A stretch of 64,000 bases of DNA, taken from positions 496,001-560,000 of the forward strand of contig NZ_FOJU01000003.1 in assembly GCF_900111875.1 (NCBI RefSeq), given 5' to 3'. The notes under the pieces were generated by a model, which ran no database searches, had not been told where the DNA came from, and saw only the letters and a list, made by a program, of their open reading frames with translations. Shown in pieces: positions 42,637 to 53,380 of this stretch (within the stretch, counting starts at the first letter, position 1; each line of letters opens with the position of its first letter). A program made the position numbers and the translations under genes. Source of the stretch: Poseidonocella pacifica. Its GTDB lineage: Bacteria > Pseudomonadota > Alphaproteobacteria > Rhodobacterales > Rhodobacteraceae.

Positions 42637-43679
42637 AGATCTTCCTCAAAGGGATCGGCAGGCACATCGCCGGGCAACCATTCCAGATAGTCCCATGTGC
42701 GTTTCATATGGTCCGGCAAGGGGGCCGTCAGTTGCAGCACTGCGCCAGTCACCGGGTGTTTGAGGGTCAGCGAGCGCGCATGAAGATGCAGCTTGCGGCT
42801 GACCTCTCCGCCGAGTTGTGCGCCCCAGCCATCGCCAAGGTTCTCTTGACCGGAACCGCCATATTTGCCGTCTCCAATAATTGGATGGCCCAGTTCCGCC
42901 ATATGCGCGCGAAGCTGGTGGGTGCGGCCGGTGATCGGGACAAGCGCGACCCATGCCGCGCGCCGCCCGAGTGGAGCGAGCACGGCATAGTCAGTGGTTG
43001 CAGCCTTGGCGCCGGGGGTGGCGTCGATCTCACGGGGATGAACGCAGATCATCTTTTCCGCTTCACCCTTCGCCCCGTGTCCGGGGGCTTTGACCAATCC
43101 GTATCGGATCGTGCCCATCTGGGGGGTCGGCACGCCCGCGACGGCGGCCCAATAAATCTTGCGCGTAGCACGGTGGCGGAAGGCCGTGGTCAGGTCAGCG
43201 GCGACCGCGCGCGTGCGAGCCATGATCAGAACCCCGGAGGTATCCTTGTCCAGCCGGTGCACCAGCCGTGGCTTTTCCTCCGACCCGAACCGCAGCGCAT
43301 CGGCAAGACCGTCCACATGCCGGGTCAGCTTGCTGCCCCCTTGCACGGGAAGGCCCGGCGGCTTGTTGAGCGCAATGATATGATCGTCGCGAAAGATCAC
43401 ACAGTTTTGGATCATCTCCGCGTCGGCGTCACTGACCCGCTGTACCTGCACCACGGGGCGATCATCGCTTTTCTCCGGCATGGGCGGCACGCGCACCTGT
43501 TGGCCGACCAAGAGCCGCGTATTGGCCTTCACCCGTCCGCCATCGACCCGCAGATCCCCCTTGCGGCACATCTTTTCGATGCGCCCCTGCGTTACGGCGG
43601 GAAACAGGCGGCGAAGCCAGCGATCGAGCCGTTGGTCGGCATCCGCCGGGGAAACCGTAATCGTTTGAACACCGCTCAT
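42633..43679 (-). CDS. RluA-family pseudouridine synthase (RluC-like)
   Basis: rRNA pseudouridine synthase of 348 residues. An N-terminal S4 RNA-binding domain (DQRLDRWLRRLFPAVTQGRI near 14) precedes the catalytic domain with the nucleophilic aspartate in RLVHRLDKDTSGVL near residue 140 and the substrate motif TGRTHQLRAHMAELGHPI near 255. RluC-type specificity (23S positions 955, 2504, 2580) is likely but not proven. It overlaps crcB and the HAD gene by 4 bp each. Confidence 0.92.
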   Translation of the reverse strand: MSGVQTITVSPADADQRLDRWLRRLFPAVTQGRIEKMCRKGDLRVDGGRVKANTRLLVGQQVRVPPMPEKSDDRPVVQVQRVSDADAEMIQNCVIFRDDHIIALNKPPGLPVQGGSKLTRHVDGLADALRFGSEEKPRLVHRLDKDTSGVLIMARTRAVAADLTTAFRHRATRKIYWAAVAGVPTPQMGTIRYGLVKAPGHGAKGEAEKMICVHPREIDATPGAKAATTDYAVLAPLGRRAAWVALVPITGRTHQLRAHMAELGHPIIGDGKYGGSGQENLGDGWGAQLGGEVSRKLHLHARSLTLKHPVTGAVLQLTAPLPDHMKRTWDYLEWLPGDVPADPFEEDL

Positions 43680-44053
43680 GACAGAACTCCACGCGACAAA
43701 AGAATTCCAAGCGCGAGCGCCGCAATCGAACCCAGAATGGAGAAGATGACATAGGCCATGGCCTGTACCGGCTCCCCCCGCTCAAACAGGGTCACCGTTT
43801 CCAGCGAGAAGGCCGAGAATGTCGTGAAGCCGCCAAGCAGGCCGGTCATCACGAAGGGGCCAAGGTAGGTCAGCCCGCGCTCGGCCGCGACCACGACGAA
43901 CACGCCCATCAGAAAGGAGCCGAGGACATTGACCGAGAGGACCCCGAGCGGAAAGCTTCCGCCCCAGATCCGTGCGATCCCGATCCCGCTGAGAAAGCGC
44001 AGGCTGGCACCGATGGCGCCTCCGGCAGCGACGGAGAGAAGGCTTGTAAACAT
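43676..44053 (-). CDS. crcB: Fluoride channel CrcB (Fluc)
   Basis: Dual-topology fluoride exporter of 125 residues with four helices. Family motifs GGAIGASLRFLSG near residue 11, LSVNVLGSFLMGVF near 38 (the conserved Asn), and GLLGGFTTFSAFSLET near 70 are all present. No crcB fluoride riboswitch can be seen in the 44 bp between it and rarA, so expression follows the operon. Confidence 0.94.
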   Translation of the reverse strand: MFTSLLSVAAGGAIGASLRFLSGIGIARIWGGSFPLGVLSVNVLGSFLMGVFVVVAAERGLTYLGPFVMTGLLGGFTTFSAFSLETVTLFERGEPVQAMAYVIFSILGSIAALALGILLSRGVLS

Positions 44054-44097
44054 GGCTTCCTGTCGCGCGGAGGGCGCCGCTTGTCAAGCCGCCGCCC

Positions 44098-45405
44098 TCA
44101 GGACTCGCGCTTGAGACGGAGCTTGGCGAAGTAGTCCATCCGCTTCTTCAGGTCTCGCTCGAACCCCCGCTCCACCGGAGCGTAAAGCGCAGGGCGCGCC
44201 ATGCCTTCCGGGAAGTAGTTCTGGCCTGAGAACCCGTCTTCGGCGTCGTGGTCATAGGCGTAGCCCTGGCCATATCCCTGCTCGCGCATGAGCGAGGTAG
44301 GCGCATTCATGATATGCTTCGGCGGCGGCTCGCTTCCGGTTTTCTTGGCCGTGGCTCTGGCCCCCTTATAGGCGGCATAGCCTGCATTCGATTTGGGGGC
44401 CAAGGCGAGGTAAATGAGCGCCTGTGCCAGTGCCAGTTCGCCTTCGGGACTTCCCAGACGCTCATACGTCTCCCAACTCTGGAGGCAGATCGCCTGTGCC
44501 TGCGGATCGGCAAGGCCGATATCCTCCACAGCCATGCGGGTGATGCGGCGGGCGAGATAGCGGGGATCTTCGCCCCCTTCGAGCATCCGTGCAAACCAGT
44601 AGAGCGCGGCTTCGGGATCTGATCCCCGCACCGATTTGTGCAGCGCACTGATGAGGTTGTAGTGCGCATCGCCTGATTTATCGTATTGCGCGGCACGGCG
44701 CATCAACCGCGCGGACAGCCCCTTGGTATCCAGATCGCCCTCGATCTTCCACGCGCTAACCTGCTCGATGAGATTGAGCAGGGCCCGCCCGTCACCGTCC
44801 GCCATCTCCAGCAGGGCCTCTCGGGCGTGCGCATCAAGGGGCAACGTCTTGCCCAGTTCCTGCTCCGCCCGCGAGGCGAGGCGCTCCAATTCCGCGAAAT
44901 CGAGACGTTCCAGCACCAGCACCTGCGCCCGGGACAGCAAGGCGGCGTTGAGTTCAAAGGACGGATTCTCCGTCGTTGCCCCCACGAGCAGGATGGTTCC
45001 GTCCTCCATATGCGGCAGGAAACCGTCCTGTTGCGCCTTGTTGAAGCGGTGGATCTCATCAACGAAGAGCAGCGTCCCCTGCCGGTTTGCATGCCGGTGC
45101 TTTGCCGCGTCGAACACTTTGCGCAGTTCCGGTACGCCCGTGAAAATCGCGCTGATCTGTACGAAGTGCAGATCCGTCTCATCCGCGAGTAAGCGCGCGA
45201 TCGTCGTCTTCCCCACGCCCGGCGGCCCCCAGAAGATGAGCGACGACAAGCTCCCCGAGGCGAGCATCACCCCAAGCGGCGCATCCGGCCCCAGAACCTG
45301 ATCCTGCCCGATGACCTCGCCAATTGCCTTCGGACGCAAACGGTCGGCCAGCGGGCGCGGCCCGGCCTGCGTCGAAGGAGTGGATGTTTCAAACAGATCC
45401 GCCAT
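44098..45405 (-). CDS. rarA: Replication-associated AAA+ ATPase RarA (MgsA)
   Basis: Clamp-loader-like ATPase of 435 residues acting at stalled forks. Walker A GPPGVGKTTIARLLA near residue 54, Walker B LLFVDEIHRFNKAQQDGFLP near 108, sensor 1 GATTENPSFELNAALLSR near 136. The C-terminal tetramerisation domain ends with AYDHDAEDGFSGQNYFPEGM, typical of the family. ATG 45405 is used, 4 bp after the degQ-like stop; a further upstream reading lies inside the protease gene. Confidence 0.95.
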   Translation of the reverse strand: MADLFETSTPSTQAGPRPLADRLRPKAIGEVIGQDQVLGPDAPLGVMLASGSLSSLIFWGPPGVGKTTIARLLADETDLHFVQISAIFTGVPELRKVFDAAKHRHANRQGTLLFVDEIHRFNKAQQDGFLPHMEDGTILLVGATTENPSFELNAALLSRAQVLVLERLDFAELERLASRAEQELGKTLPLDAHAREALLEMADGDGRALLNLIEQVSAWKIEGDLDTKGLSARLMRRAAQYDKSGDAHYNLISALHKSVRGSDPEAALYWFARMLEGGEDPRYLARRITRMAVEDIGLADPQAQAICLQSWETYERLGSPEGELALAQALIYLALAPKSNAGYAAYKGARATAKKTGSEPPPKHIMNAPTSLMREQGYGQGYAYDHDAEDGFSGQNYFPEGMARPALYAPVERGFERDLKKRMDYFAKLRLKRES

Positions 45406-45409
45406 GCGG

Positions 45410-46789
45410 TCAGAGCCTGACCTGAAATGAAAGCCGCCGTCCATCCCGTTCGATCAGAATGGAAACTGCCCGGCCATAGGCGGCAAGCAATCCGGGAACA
45501 TCCGCGGGCTGGCGAACCTCCGCACCGTTTATCGCGACGATATGATCCCCCGGACGCAACCCGAGCCGTGCGCCAATCGGACCGGGCTCCCACACGATGA
45601 CGCCTTCGGCAGGCTGACGCTGGCCGAGTTCGCCCAGCAATGCCGGGTTGGAATTCGCGACTAGCAATCCCGCGAGCGGTAGCCGGGCGGGAACCTGTAC
45701 CTCATCCCGTGCGGGAACCTCGGGGGGCGCGATCAGCGGGACGTGCAAGGTTTCACGTTCCCCTTCGCGGATACGCTCCACTCCGATGCGCGCACCCGGC
45801 CCGCGCACCGCCATGTGGTATTCCAACTCCGCCTCGGTGCTGACCTCCTGCCCTTCCACCGTGGCCAGAATATCCCCGGACATGAAGCCCGCTTCGGCAA
45901 AGGGGCTAGAGGGGTGAAGCTCTGCAATTGCGATCCCCTCGGGGAAATCCAGACCCATCGCGGCCGCCAGATCGGAGGTGACGGGCTGGGCACTCAGGCC
46001 GCTCCACGGGCGTTCGAACCGCTTCTTGCCCGCGCGCGCCTGATCGACGAAGCGCGCCACGAGGTTGGCAGGAATGGCGAAACCAATCCCATTGGAGCCG
46101 CCGGAGCGGGTCAGGATGGAGGTATTGACCCCGATCAAGCGGCCGGCATTGTCGATCAGCGCCCCGCCCGAGTTGCCGGGATTGATCGGAGCGTCCGTCT
46201 GGATGAAATAGCCGCGCGCGGATCCCGTGGCCGTTCCGGACCGCGCAAGCCCCGAGACGATCCCGCTGCTGACAGTCTGGCCCACACCAAACGGGTTGCC
46301 GATCGCAAGCACCAACTCACCAACCTCCACCTCATCGCTGTCACGCAGGGGCAGGACGGGCATGTCGACCGCCCCGTAAAGCTGCAATATGGCAAGGTCG
46401 GCCTCCTCGTCGGCCAGCAGCACCTCGGCGCCGTATTCCCGCCGATCGTTCAGCACCACCCGGATATCCGTTGCATCGCCAACAACATGGTAGTTCGAGA
46501 CGACAATCCCGTCGCTGGAGAGTATCACGCCCGATCCCAACGAATTCTGCACACGAGGGCGCGGGGCGCTGAAGCTACGAAAAAACTCACTGAAAAACGG
46601 ATCATCGCGCAGGGGAGAGCGGCGCCCCTCAACCACCCTTCGGGCATAGATGTTCACGACCGCTGGCGCCGCCTGCTTGACCAGTGGGGCAAAGCTGAGA
46701 GCAATCTCAGAGCGCCCTGCCGGGACCTGTTCGGCCCAGCCCTGGAGCGGGACCAACAGGCTCAGGATCAGGCATGTCACGCGGATCAT
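45410..46789 (-). CDS. DegP/DegQ-family periplasmic serine protease
   Basis: Periplasmic protease/chaperone of 459 residues. Signal peptide (about 1-19, LILSLLVPLQGWAEQ). The trypsin-like domain has His in VVSNYHVVGD near residue 100, Asp in ADEEADLAILQL near 130 and Ser in PINPGNSGGALIDN near 205. Two PDZ domains follow (about 265-350 with EGIAIAELHPSSPF, and 390-455 with RLGLRPGDHIVAING). It starts the rarA-crcB-rluC-HAD-ATP12 run. Confidence 0.94.
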   Translation of the reverse strand: MIRVTCLILSLLVPLQGWAEQVPAGRSEIALSFAPLVKQAAPAVVNIYARRVVEGRRSPLRDDPFFSEFFRSFSAPRPRVQNSLGSGVILSSDGIVVSNYHVVGDATDIRVVLNDRREYGAEVLLADEEADLAILQLYGAVDMPVLPLRDSDEVEVGELVLAIGNPFGVGQTVSSGIVSGLARSGTATGSARGYFIQTDAPINPGNSGGALIDNAGRLIGVNTSILTRSGGSNGIGFAIPANLVARFVDQARAGKKRFERPWSGLSAQPVTSDLAAAMGLDFPEGIAIAELHPSSPFAEAGFMSGDILATVEGQEVSTEAELEYHMAVRGPGARIGVERIREGERETLHVPLIAPPEVPARDEVQVPARLPLAGLLVANSNPALLGELGQRQPAEGVIVWEPGPIGARLGLRPGDHIVAINGAEVRQPADVPGLLAAYGRAVSILIERDGRRLSFQVRL

Positions 46790-46853
46790 CCGGACCTCCG
46801 TCTTGCTACGGGGCCAGATATGCGCAAGCCGCGCACTGATTGCAAGGAAAGGG

Positions 46854-47540
46854 TCAGTCGGGGAAGATATCCGCCATTTGCCGGGAAAAATGCGCGCGAG
46901 TCATCCCTGCCGAATTGCCCGCGTATCCTTCGTAATACGACCCCCCAGATGCCGTCGGCAGCCCGGCCCAGATCTTGGCGAGATTGTCCATGAAGCTATC
47001 GCGATCAAGCTCCCCCGCCTGAAAGGCCGTGAACCCTGCTTCGCGCAGCAATTGGTCAGCAAAGCGGTCCTGCACCTTCGGAGAAAAGCGTTCCTTGGGG
47101 TCAACGCCCAGCGTTTTGACCAGACGCCGCAGGGTCTTGGGGATGAGTTGATAGCGCCCGATGGCATGATGCTGTCCCGGAGTGGCGCGGATCCAGTCAT
47201 AGATTTCCGCGATCGTCAGATCGGAGGGGCGCCTTGGCGGTTTGATACGTGCAGCGAGTTGCACAGCATCATAACCCGCCTTCCCCGCCTCTACGCTGGC
47301 GATCAGGGTTCTGAGCCGCTCCACATGCGGGCTCGATCGCTTCATGGGCTGAAAGATACTCGCACCCGCACGCCCGACGAAAAGGCTCGAACCGCTGGTT
47401 GAGATGATCGGAGTGTCCGGGGCTGCCAAGGGAGCCGGGGCCGCCTCTCGCCGGAAATAGGTATCGCGGAACAGCGCCTGCGCACTCGCGGTTTCAGCGA
47501 GGAGTATCAACAAGAGGAGGATCGGCAATCTGACAGTCAT
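46854..47540 (-). CDS. Exported muramidase-like protein (lambda-lysozyme / GH104 type, tentative)
   Basis: Secreted protein of 228 residues. Signal peptide with a clean ASA cleavage site at residue 20. The core (about 75-190) resembles phage lambda-type lytic transglycosylases: LRTLIASVEAGKAGYDAVQ with candidate catalytic E84, IAEIYDWIRATPGQHHAIGR, YQLIPKTLRRLVKTLG and FSPKVQDRFADQLL. No holin, antiholin or other phage gene is near, so a wall-remodelling role in the cell is more likely than lysis. Assignment is by motif likeness only. Confidence 0.7.
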   Translation of the reverse strand: MTVRLPILLLLILLAETASAQALFRDTYFRREAAPAPLAAPDTPIISTSGSSLFVGRAGASIFQPMKRSSPHVERLRTLIASVEAGKAGYDAVQLAARIKPPRRPSDLTIAEIYDWIRATPGQHHAIGRYQLIPKTLRRLVKTLGVDPKERFSPKVQDRFADQLLREAGFTAFQAGELDRDSFMDNLAKIWAGLPTASGGSYYEGYAGNSAGMTRAHFSRQMADIFPD

Positions 47541-47615
47541 TCCGGCCTTCTGGCGCTAGAGCAGTTGCCGAAGACTGGCCCGTCATGGTTGATATTTCGT
47601 GTGCGCCTAGCGGAA

Positions 47616-47653
47616 AATGAAAAACCCCCACTCGGCTTATGCCGAATGGGGGT
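47616..47653 (-). terminator. Intrinsic terminator after rplQ
   Basis: On the minus strand a 13-bp stem (ACCCCCATTCGGC with GCCGAGTGGGGGT, one T-G wobble) around loop ATAA, followed by TTTTCATTTTCC. It lies 27 bp after the rplQ stop and closes the ribosomal block. Confidence 0.88.
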
Positions 47654-47679
47654 CTAAACCGTTGAGGAGAGAGCGGATC

Positions 47680-48093
47680 TTATTCCGCGTCTTCGGCCTC
47701 AAGGCGGGCCTTGTCGGCGGCGCCTTTCGCGTCGACATCGCGGTCGACGAATTCGATGATCGCCATGGGTGCCATGTCGCCGTAGCGGAATCCGGCCTTC
47801 AGGATGCGGACGTAGCCGCCCTGACGCTCAGCATAACGGGGCCCGAGGACCTCGAAGAGCTTCTCCACATAGGCGTCCTGCTTGAGGCGCGACGCGGCGT
47901 TGCGGCGTGCGTGCAGATCGCCGCGCTTGGCGAGCGTGATGAGCTTTTCCACGATGGGGCGAAGTTCCTTCGCCTTGGGCAGCGTGGTCTTGATCTGCTC
48001 ATGTTCGATGAGCGAGCCGGCCATGTTGGCAAAGAGCGCCTTGCGGTGCTCGTGGGTGCGGTTCAGGCGGCGGTAGCCTCGTGCGTGACGCAT
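47680..48093 (-). CDS. rplQ: 50S ribosomal protein L17
   Basis: Large-subunit protein of 137 residues: [20 protein letters not shown] at the start, the central [19 protein letters not shown], and [20 protein letters not shown]. The acidic C-terminal tail ([10 protein letters not shown]) is common in alphaproteobacterial L17. Last gene of the alpha-type operon, followed by a terminator. Confidence 0.98.
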   Translation of the reverse strand: MRHARGYRRLNRTHEHRKALFANMAGSLIEHEQIKTTLPKAKELRPIVEKLITLAKRGDLHARRNAASRLKQDAYVEKLFEVLGPRYAERQGGYVRILKAGFRYGDMAPMAIIEFVDRDVDAKGAADKARLEAEDAE

Positions 48094-48208
48094 TTGATGG
48101 TCTCCTAGCTTTTATGCTTTGTCCGGGGCTCCATGCGTTGCGGAACCCTCTCCTTGGGGCGGGATTGCCCGAATTTGCCGGTATGACAAACGTTTGACTT
48201 GTGTATGA

Positions 48209-48238
48209 CACCCGTATGCCACCTGCGACATACGGGTG
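48209..48238 (-). promoter_or_regulatory. Hairpin between rpoA and rplQ
   Basis: Perfect 10-bp stem CACCCGTATG (48209-48218) / CATACGGGTG (48229-48238), 10-base loop, 15 bp after the rpoA stop. No T-run follows, so it may be an mRNA-processing or partial-termination site. Confidence 0.5.
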
Positions 48239-48252
48239 CCAGAAGGACGCCC

Positions 48253-49269
48253 TTAAAAGGCGTCTTCGAATTTCTTGGCCAGATCCTCGATGTTGTCCGG
48301 CGGCCAGTCCTCGACGTCCATCCCGAGGTGCAGCCCCATGCCGGAGAGCACTTCCTTGATCTCGTTGAGCGACTTGCGGCCGAAGTTCGGGGTGCGGAGC
48401 ATCTCGGCTTCGGTCTTCTGGATCAAATCGCCGATATAGACGATGTTGTCGTTCTTCAGGCAGTTCGCGGAACGCACCGACAGTTCCAACTCGTCGACCT
48501 TCTTGAGCAGGAGCGGGTTGAACTCCAGCCCGTCTTCGTCGTCCTGACGGGTTGCCGATTCCGGCTCGTCGAAGTTGACGAAGATGGACAGCTGATCCTG
48601 CAGGATCCGCGCGGCATAGGCCACGGCATCTTCTGCAGTAACGGAGCCATCAGTTTCGATCTTCAGCGTCAGCTTGTCATAATCGAGCACCTGCCCCTCG
48701 CGGGTCGGCTGCACGTCATAAGCGACCTTCTTGATCGGCGAATAGATCGCGTCGATCGGGATCAGGCCGATAGGTGCATCTTCGGGTTTGTTGCGGTCGG
48801 CCGCGACATAGCCCTTGCCGGTGTTGACCGTCAGCTCGACATAGAAATCCGCACCTTCATCAAGGTGACAGATCACGTGATCCTTGTTGAGGATCTCGAT
48901 GCCGGCGCTTTCAGTGATCTCGGCCGCGGTGACAACACCGGGGCCCTTTGCGTTGATCGACAGCCGCTTGGGTCCCTCGACCTCCATCTTCAGGCAGACG
49001 CCCTTGAGGTTGAGGATGATGTCGGTGACGTCTTCGCGAACGCCCGGCACGGAGGAAAACTCGTGCAGCACGTTGTCGATCTGTACGGAGGTGATGGCTG
49101 CCCCTTGCAGGGAGCTCATGAGCACGCGACGCAGCGCGTTGCCCAGCGTCAGGCCGAAGCCCCGCTCAAGCGGTTCGGCAACCACGGTTGCCTGCCGGGT
49201 CGGATCGTTGCCCGGCTTGATGTCAAGCTGTGTCGGCTTGATCAGCTCGGCCCAGTTCTTATGGATCAT
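48253..49269 (-). CDS. rpoA: RNA polymerase alpha subunit
   Basis: Scaffold subunit of RNA polymerase, 338 residues. N-terminal dimer domain with [20 protein letters not shown] near residue 34; C-terminal domain with [20 protein letters not shown] and [15 protein letters not shown], which contact UP elements and activators. ATG 49269 follows a GGAGGGA ribosome site; a reading with a further ATG 12 bases upstream is less likely. Confidence 0.98.
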   Translation of the reverse strand: MIHKNWAELIKPTQLDIKPGNDPTRQATVVAEPLERGFGLTLGNALRRVLMSSLQGAAITSVQIDNVLHEFSSVPGVREDVTDIILNLKGVCLKMEVEGPKRLSINAKGPGVVTAAEITESAGIEILNKDHVICHLDEGADFYVELTVNTGKGYVAADRNKPEDAPIGLIPIDAIYSPIKKVAYDVQPTREGQVLDYDKLTLKIETDGSVTAEDAVAYAARILQDQLSIFVNFDEPESATRQDDEDGLEFNPLLLKKVDELELSVRSANCLKNDNIVYIGDLIQKTEAEMLRTPNFGRKSLNEIKEVLSGMGLHLGMDVEDWPPDNIEDLAKKFEDAF

Positions 49270-49385
49270 GCGTCCCTCCATTCCTGCTTCTGCCCCATGT
49301 CCAAAGGCGAGAAGCGCCCGAGGTTAAATGACGACAACGGGGGCCGGTGCACAGCACTGGCCCCAGTCGGTAGTGGTCTGTTTGA

Positions 49386-49778
49386 TCAGACGCGACGGCG
49401 CTTCGGCGGACGGCAGCCGTTGTGCGCCATCGGGGTCACGTCACGGATGGACGTGATGTTGAAGCCCGCAGCCGCGAGAGCGCGAAGTGCGGATTCACGA
49501 CCCGAACCGGGGCCCTGAACTTCGACTTCGAGCGTCTTGACGCCATGTTCCTGCGCCTTTTTGCCCGCATCTTCTGCGGCCATCTGAGCGGCGTAGGGTG
49601 TCGACTTCCGGGAGCCCTTGAACCCCATCGTGCCAGCGGACGACCATGCGATCGCATTGCCCTGCACGTCGGAGATCAGGATCTTGGTGTTGTTGAACGA
49701 GCTGTTCACATGCGCCACGCCTGCGGCGATGTTCTTGGAGACCTTCTTCTTGCCTCCACGACGAGTATCGCGTGCCAT
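49386..49778 (-). CDS. rpsK: 30S ribosomal protein S11
   Basis: Small-subunit platform protein of 130 residues with [40 protein letters not shown] and the C-terminal [17 protein letters not shown]. Follows rpsM by 14 bp and precedes rpoA by 116 bp. Confidence 0.98.
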   Translation of the reverse strand: MARDTRRGGKKKVSKNIAAGVAHVNSSFNNTKILISDVQGNAIAWSSAGTMGFKGSRKSTPYAAQMAAEDAGKKAQEHGVKTLEVEVQGPGSGRESALRALAAAGFNITSIRDVTPMAHNGCRPPKRRRV

Positions 49779-49792
49779 TGTCTAAGCCTCCC

Positions 49793-50161
49793 TTACTTCT
49801 TCTTGCCGGCAATGGCCTTCGCGGGGCCTTTGCGGGTACGAGCGTTGGTGTGGGTCCGCTGACCGCGGACGGGGAGGTTGCGACGATGACGCAGGCCGCG
49901 GTAGCAGCCGAGGTCCATCAGGCGCTTGATGTTCATCTGCGTCTCACGGCGCAGGTCGCCTTCGACGGTGAAGTTCGCGTCGATGTGCTCGCGCACGGCC
50001 AGAACTTCGGAATCCGACAGCTCATTCACGCGGCGCGACGGGTCAATACCCACGGCTTCGCAAATGGACTTGGCGGAAGCCTGGCCAATTCCGGTAATAT
50101 AGGTGAGTGCGATCGGCACCCGTTTGGCAGTCGGGATGTTTACGCCGGCGATACGTGCCAC
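49793..50161 (-). CDS. rpsM: 30S ribosomal protein S13
   Basis: Small-subunit head protein of 122 residues: [20 protein letters not shown] at the N-terminus, [20 protein letters not shown], and the basic C-terminal [19 protein letters not shown]. The start codon is GTG, supported by an AGGAAAG site upstream and by exact family length. It is 247 bp downstream of adk with a hairpin and possible promoter in between. Confidence 0.98.
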   Translation of the reverse strand: MARIAGVNIPTAKRVPIALTYITGIGQASAKSICEAVGIDPSRRVNELSDSEVLAVREHIDANFTVEGDLRRETQMNIKRLMDLGCYRGLRHRRNLPVRGQRTHTNARTRKGPAKAIAGKKK

Positions 50162-50313
50162 GTGTCACTTTCCTTTCGTTGCGGTTCCGTAGCTCCAGAA
50201 CCTTTTTTCACAACGTAAGCCCGAGGCAGGTGCCTGCGAGCCGCAGCTGATGTTGATCGATCCTGATACTCGGGCGCACCCGAACAGAATCACGTCTCTT
50301 GCGGAGATAGCGT

Positions 50314-50342
50314 TGGCTATGGAATTTTGACCGGTGCGTCAA
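50314..50342 (-). promoter_or_regulatory. Possible promoter upstream of rpsM
   Basis: Minus-strand TTGACG (50337-50342), 17-base spacer, TAGCCA (50314-50319). The -35 box is good, the -10 weak. It would allow separate expression of rpsM-rpsK-rpoA-rplQ. Confidence 0.38.
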
Positions 50343-50371
50343 CCCGGAATTAAGCTCTGCGTGGAAAGGCG

Positions 50372-50398
50372 CGAAAGGGCGCGGAATCGGCCCTTTCG
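50372..50398 (-). promoter_or_regulatory. Hairpin after adk
   Basis: Perfect 9-bp stem CGAAAGGGC (50372-50380) / GCCCTTTCG (50390-50398), 9-base loop, 11 bp after the adk stop. It is not followed by a long T-run, so partial termination or mRNA stabilisation fits better than full termination. Confidence 0.55.
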
Positions 50399-50408
50399 GC
50401 ATTCATGA

Positions 50409-51056
50409 TCACTCAGCGAGCGCCGCATCGATCCGGCTTGCGACTTCACCGATTTCGCCCAGACCATCGAGGGTCTGAAGATCGCCCTTCGCGTGGTAGT
50501 ACCCCACCAGCGGCGAGGTCTGCTTGTAGTAGGCAAGCAAGCGGGTCTTGAGGCTTTCTTCGTTGTCGTCAGCACGGCGCTTGAATTCGGTTCCGCCGCA
50601 TTTCGCGCACTTGCCGTCGTCCGGGATCGGCTTGGTGATGTCGTTATACACCTCGCCGCAGGTACCGCAGGTGGAACGCGCCGTGATCCGCGCTACGAGC
50701 GCATCATCGTCAACCCGCATCTCCAGAACCGCGTCCAGCGTCTCGCCCAACTCACTCAGCAAATTGCTGAGCGCGTCGGCCTGGGCCAGGGTGCGGGGGA
50801 AGCCGTCGAAAATATAGCCGCCCTTGGCATCGCCCGCCTGAAGCTTCTCACGGATCAGGCCGATGACGATCTCATCCGTCACCAGATCGCCACGATCCAT
50901 CACATCGGCGACGACCTTGCCCATCTCGGTCCCGGAACTCCGCGCGTCGCGCAGCATGTCCCCGGTGGAAAGCTGGATCATGTCACGCTGCTCGACGAGT
51001 CTGCGCGCCTGTGTGCCCTTGCCCGCTCCGGGGGGGCCGAGAAGAATGATGTTCAT
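50409..51056 (-). CDS. adk: Adenylate kinase
   Basis: Interconverts ATP + AMP and 2 ADP. The 215-residue form has the P-loop [18 protein letters not shown]-binding SGFPRT-equivalent [13 protein letters not shown], and a lid with a zinc-type cysteine quartet CGTC ... CAKC (about residues 129-152). Zn-lid adenylate kinases are known in several bacteria. Sits between secY (3 bp gap) and rpsM, the usual order in this operon. Confidence 0.97.
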   Translation of the reverse strand: MNIILLGPPGAGKGTQARRLVEQRDMIQLSTGDMLRDARSSGTEMGKVVADVMDRGDLVTDEIVIGLIREKLQAGDAKGGYIFDGFPRTLAQADALSNLLSELGETLDAVLEMRVDDDALVARITARSTCGTCGEVYNDITKPIPDDGKCAKCGGTEFKRRADDNEESLKTRLLAYYKQTSPLVGYYHAKGDLQTLDGLGEIGEVASRIDAALAE

Positions 51057-51059
51057 GTG

Positions 51060-52427
<1,368 letters not shown>

Positions 52428-52532
52428 TCGCCGGTCTCTTTCATGCAAGCGCCGCCGGGCCGGTCTTCCGGCCGGCGGCGTCTTTGGAAAACTCGAGGTT
52501 ATGTAAGCGGCTCAGGCGCCGCTCACAACTCC

Positions 52533-53006
52533 TTATTCCGCAGCGGGTGCCGAAGCGACCGTCAGCGTACCGCCAGCTTTCTCAACCGCATCGACCGCGG
52601 ATTTCGACGCGCCGGTGACATCAAGGGTCACTTTTGCGTTGAATTCACCCTTGGCGAGGATGCGCACACCGTCGAGTTTGCGGCGAACGAGCCCGCTCTC
52701 CACGAGCGCGTCTTCGGTGATCGCAGCGGAGGCGTCGAGTTTCTTGGCGTCGATGAACTTCTGGATGAGGCCGAGGTTCACAACAGCGAATTTCTTACGG
52801 TTGGGCTTGTTGAAGCCACGCTTCGGAAGGCGCTGGTAGAGCGGCATCTGGCCACCCTCGTAGCCATTGATCGCCACACCCGAACGGGATTTCTGACCCT
52901 TGATACCGCGCCCTGCGGTCTTGCCCTTGCCGGAGCCGGGGCCGCGGCCGACGCGCTTGGCCTTTTTGGTCGCGCCGTCATTATCACGAAGTTCGTGCAG
53001 TTTCAT
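52533..53006 (-). CDS. rplO: 50S ribosomal protein L15
   Basis: Large-subunit protein of 157 residues: [40 protein letters not shown], and [20 protein letters not shown] 53006 with an AAGGAGAAG site. In most bacteria rpsE and rpmD lie directly upstream; here they are absent, and the gene has its own promoter. Confidence 0.97.
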   Translation of the reverse strand: MKLHELRDNDGATKKAKRVGRGPGSGKGKTAGRGIKGQKSRSGVAINGYEGGQMPLYQRLPKRGFNKPNRKKFAVVNLGLIQKFIDAKKLDASAAITEDALVESGLVRRKLDGVRILAKGEFNAKVTLDVTGASKSAVDAVEKAGGTLTVASAPAAE

Positions 53007-53098
53007 GTCGCTTCTCCTTTGCCGGATGCGGCCCCCAGCGACGGATGGGCCGACCACGGCGTTGATGATGGAATCGTGGCCCGGACGGCCACCGGGCG

Positions 53099-53127
53099 CG
53101 TATAGACGGCAGGGGTGACGGGATCAA
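53099..53127 (-). promoter_or_regulatory. Promoter of the rplO-secY-adk-rpsM-rpsK-rpoA-rplQ block
   Basis: Minus-strand TTGATC (53122-53127), 17-base spacer, TATACG (53099-53104), giving an ~85 nt leader before rplO. It would explain how this detached block is transcribed. Confidence 0.6.
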
Positions 53128-53380
53128 GGGGTGTGCTCTTGATGCTTGGGCGGCGCAGGACCAAGCTCACACAACAAAGAACGGGGATAGAAGTTTGTCA
53201 GCGCACTCTTCCCGAGCAGCTAGGGCGCTAAGCTATCGCGGAATGCTCGCGGTATTTGTCGGGATACCTGTCGCGCTTCAGGGTTTCTGTTCGCCGCTGG
53301 ACACGGTTTCGTCACTAAAGCGATCATTCATGATTTTCGCGCATATGCCCGCCTCATTGGCGCGCTCTGAACGGTAGCTT
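53128..53380. other. Apparently non-coding gap upstream of the ribosomal block
   Basis: The 439-bp gap from 53007 to 53445 holds the rplO promoter (53099-53127) and the GlsB-gene terminator (about 53381-53427). In the middle I see only one weak 60-codon frame (53195-53377, +) with no recognisable protein, no rpmD or rpsE remnant, and no mobile-element scar. Confidence 0.5.

Noticed and set aside
44054-44097. Possible fluoride riboswitch upstream of crcB.
   Set aside because: Only 44 bp lie between rarA and crcB and I find no pattern like the crcB motif.
45743-46993. 416-codon + strand frame opposite the DegP/DegQ-type protease.
   Set aside because: Antisense shadow without recognisable domains.
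48199-49518. 439-codon + strand frame opposite rpoA.
   Set aside because: Antisense to a highly conserved gene; no plausible product.
53195-53377. Sixty-codon + strand frame in the gap upstream of rplO.
   Set aside because: No ribosome site, no recognisable protein, and no coding-like composition.
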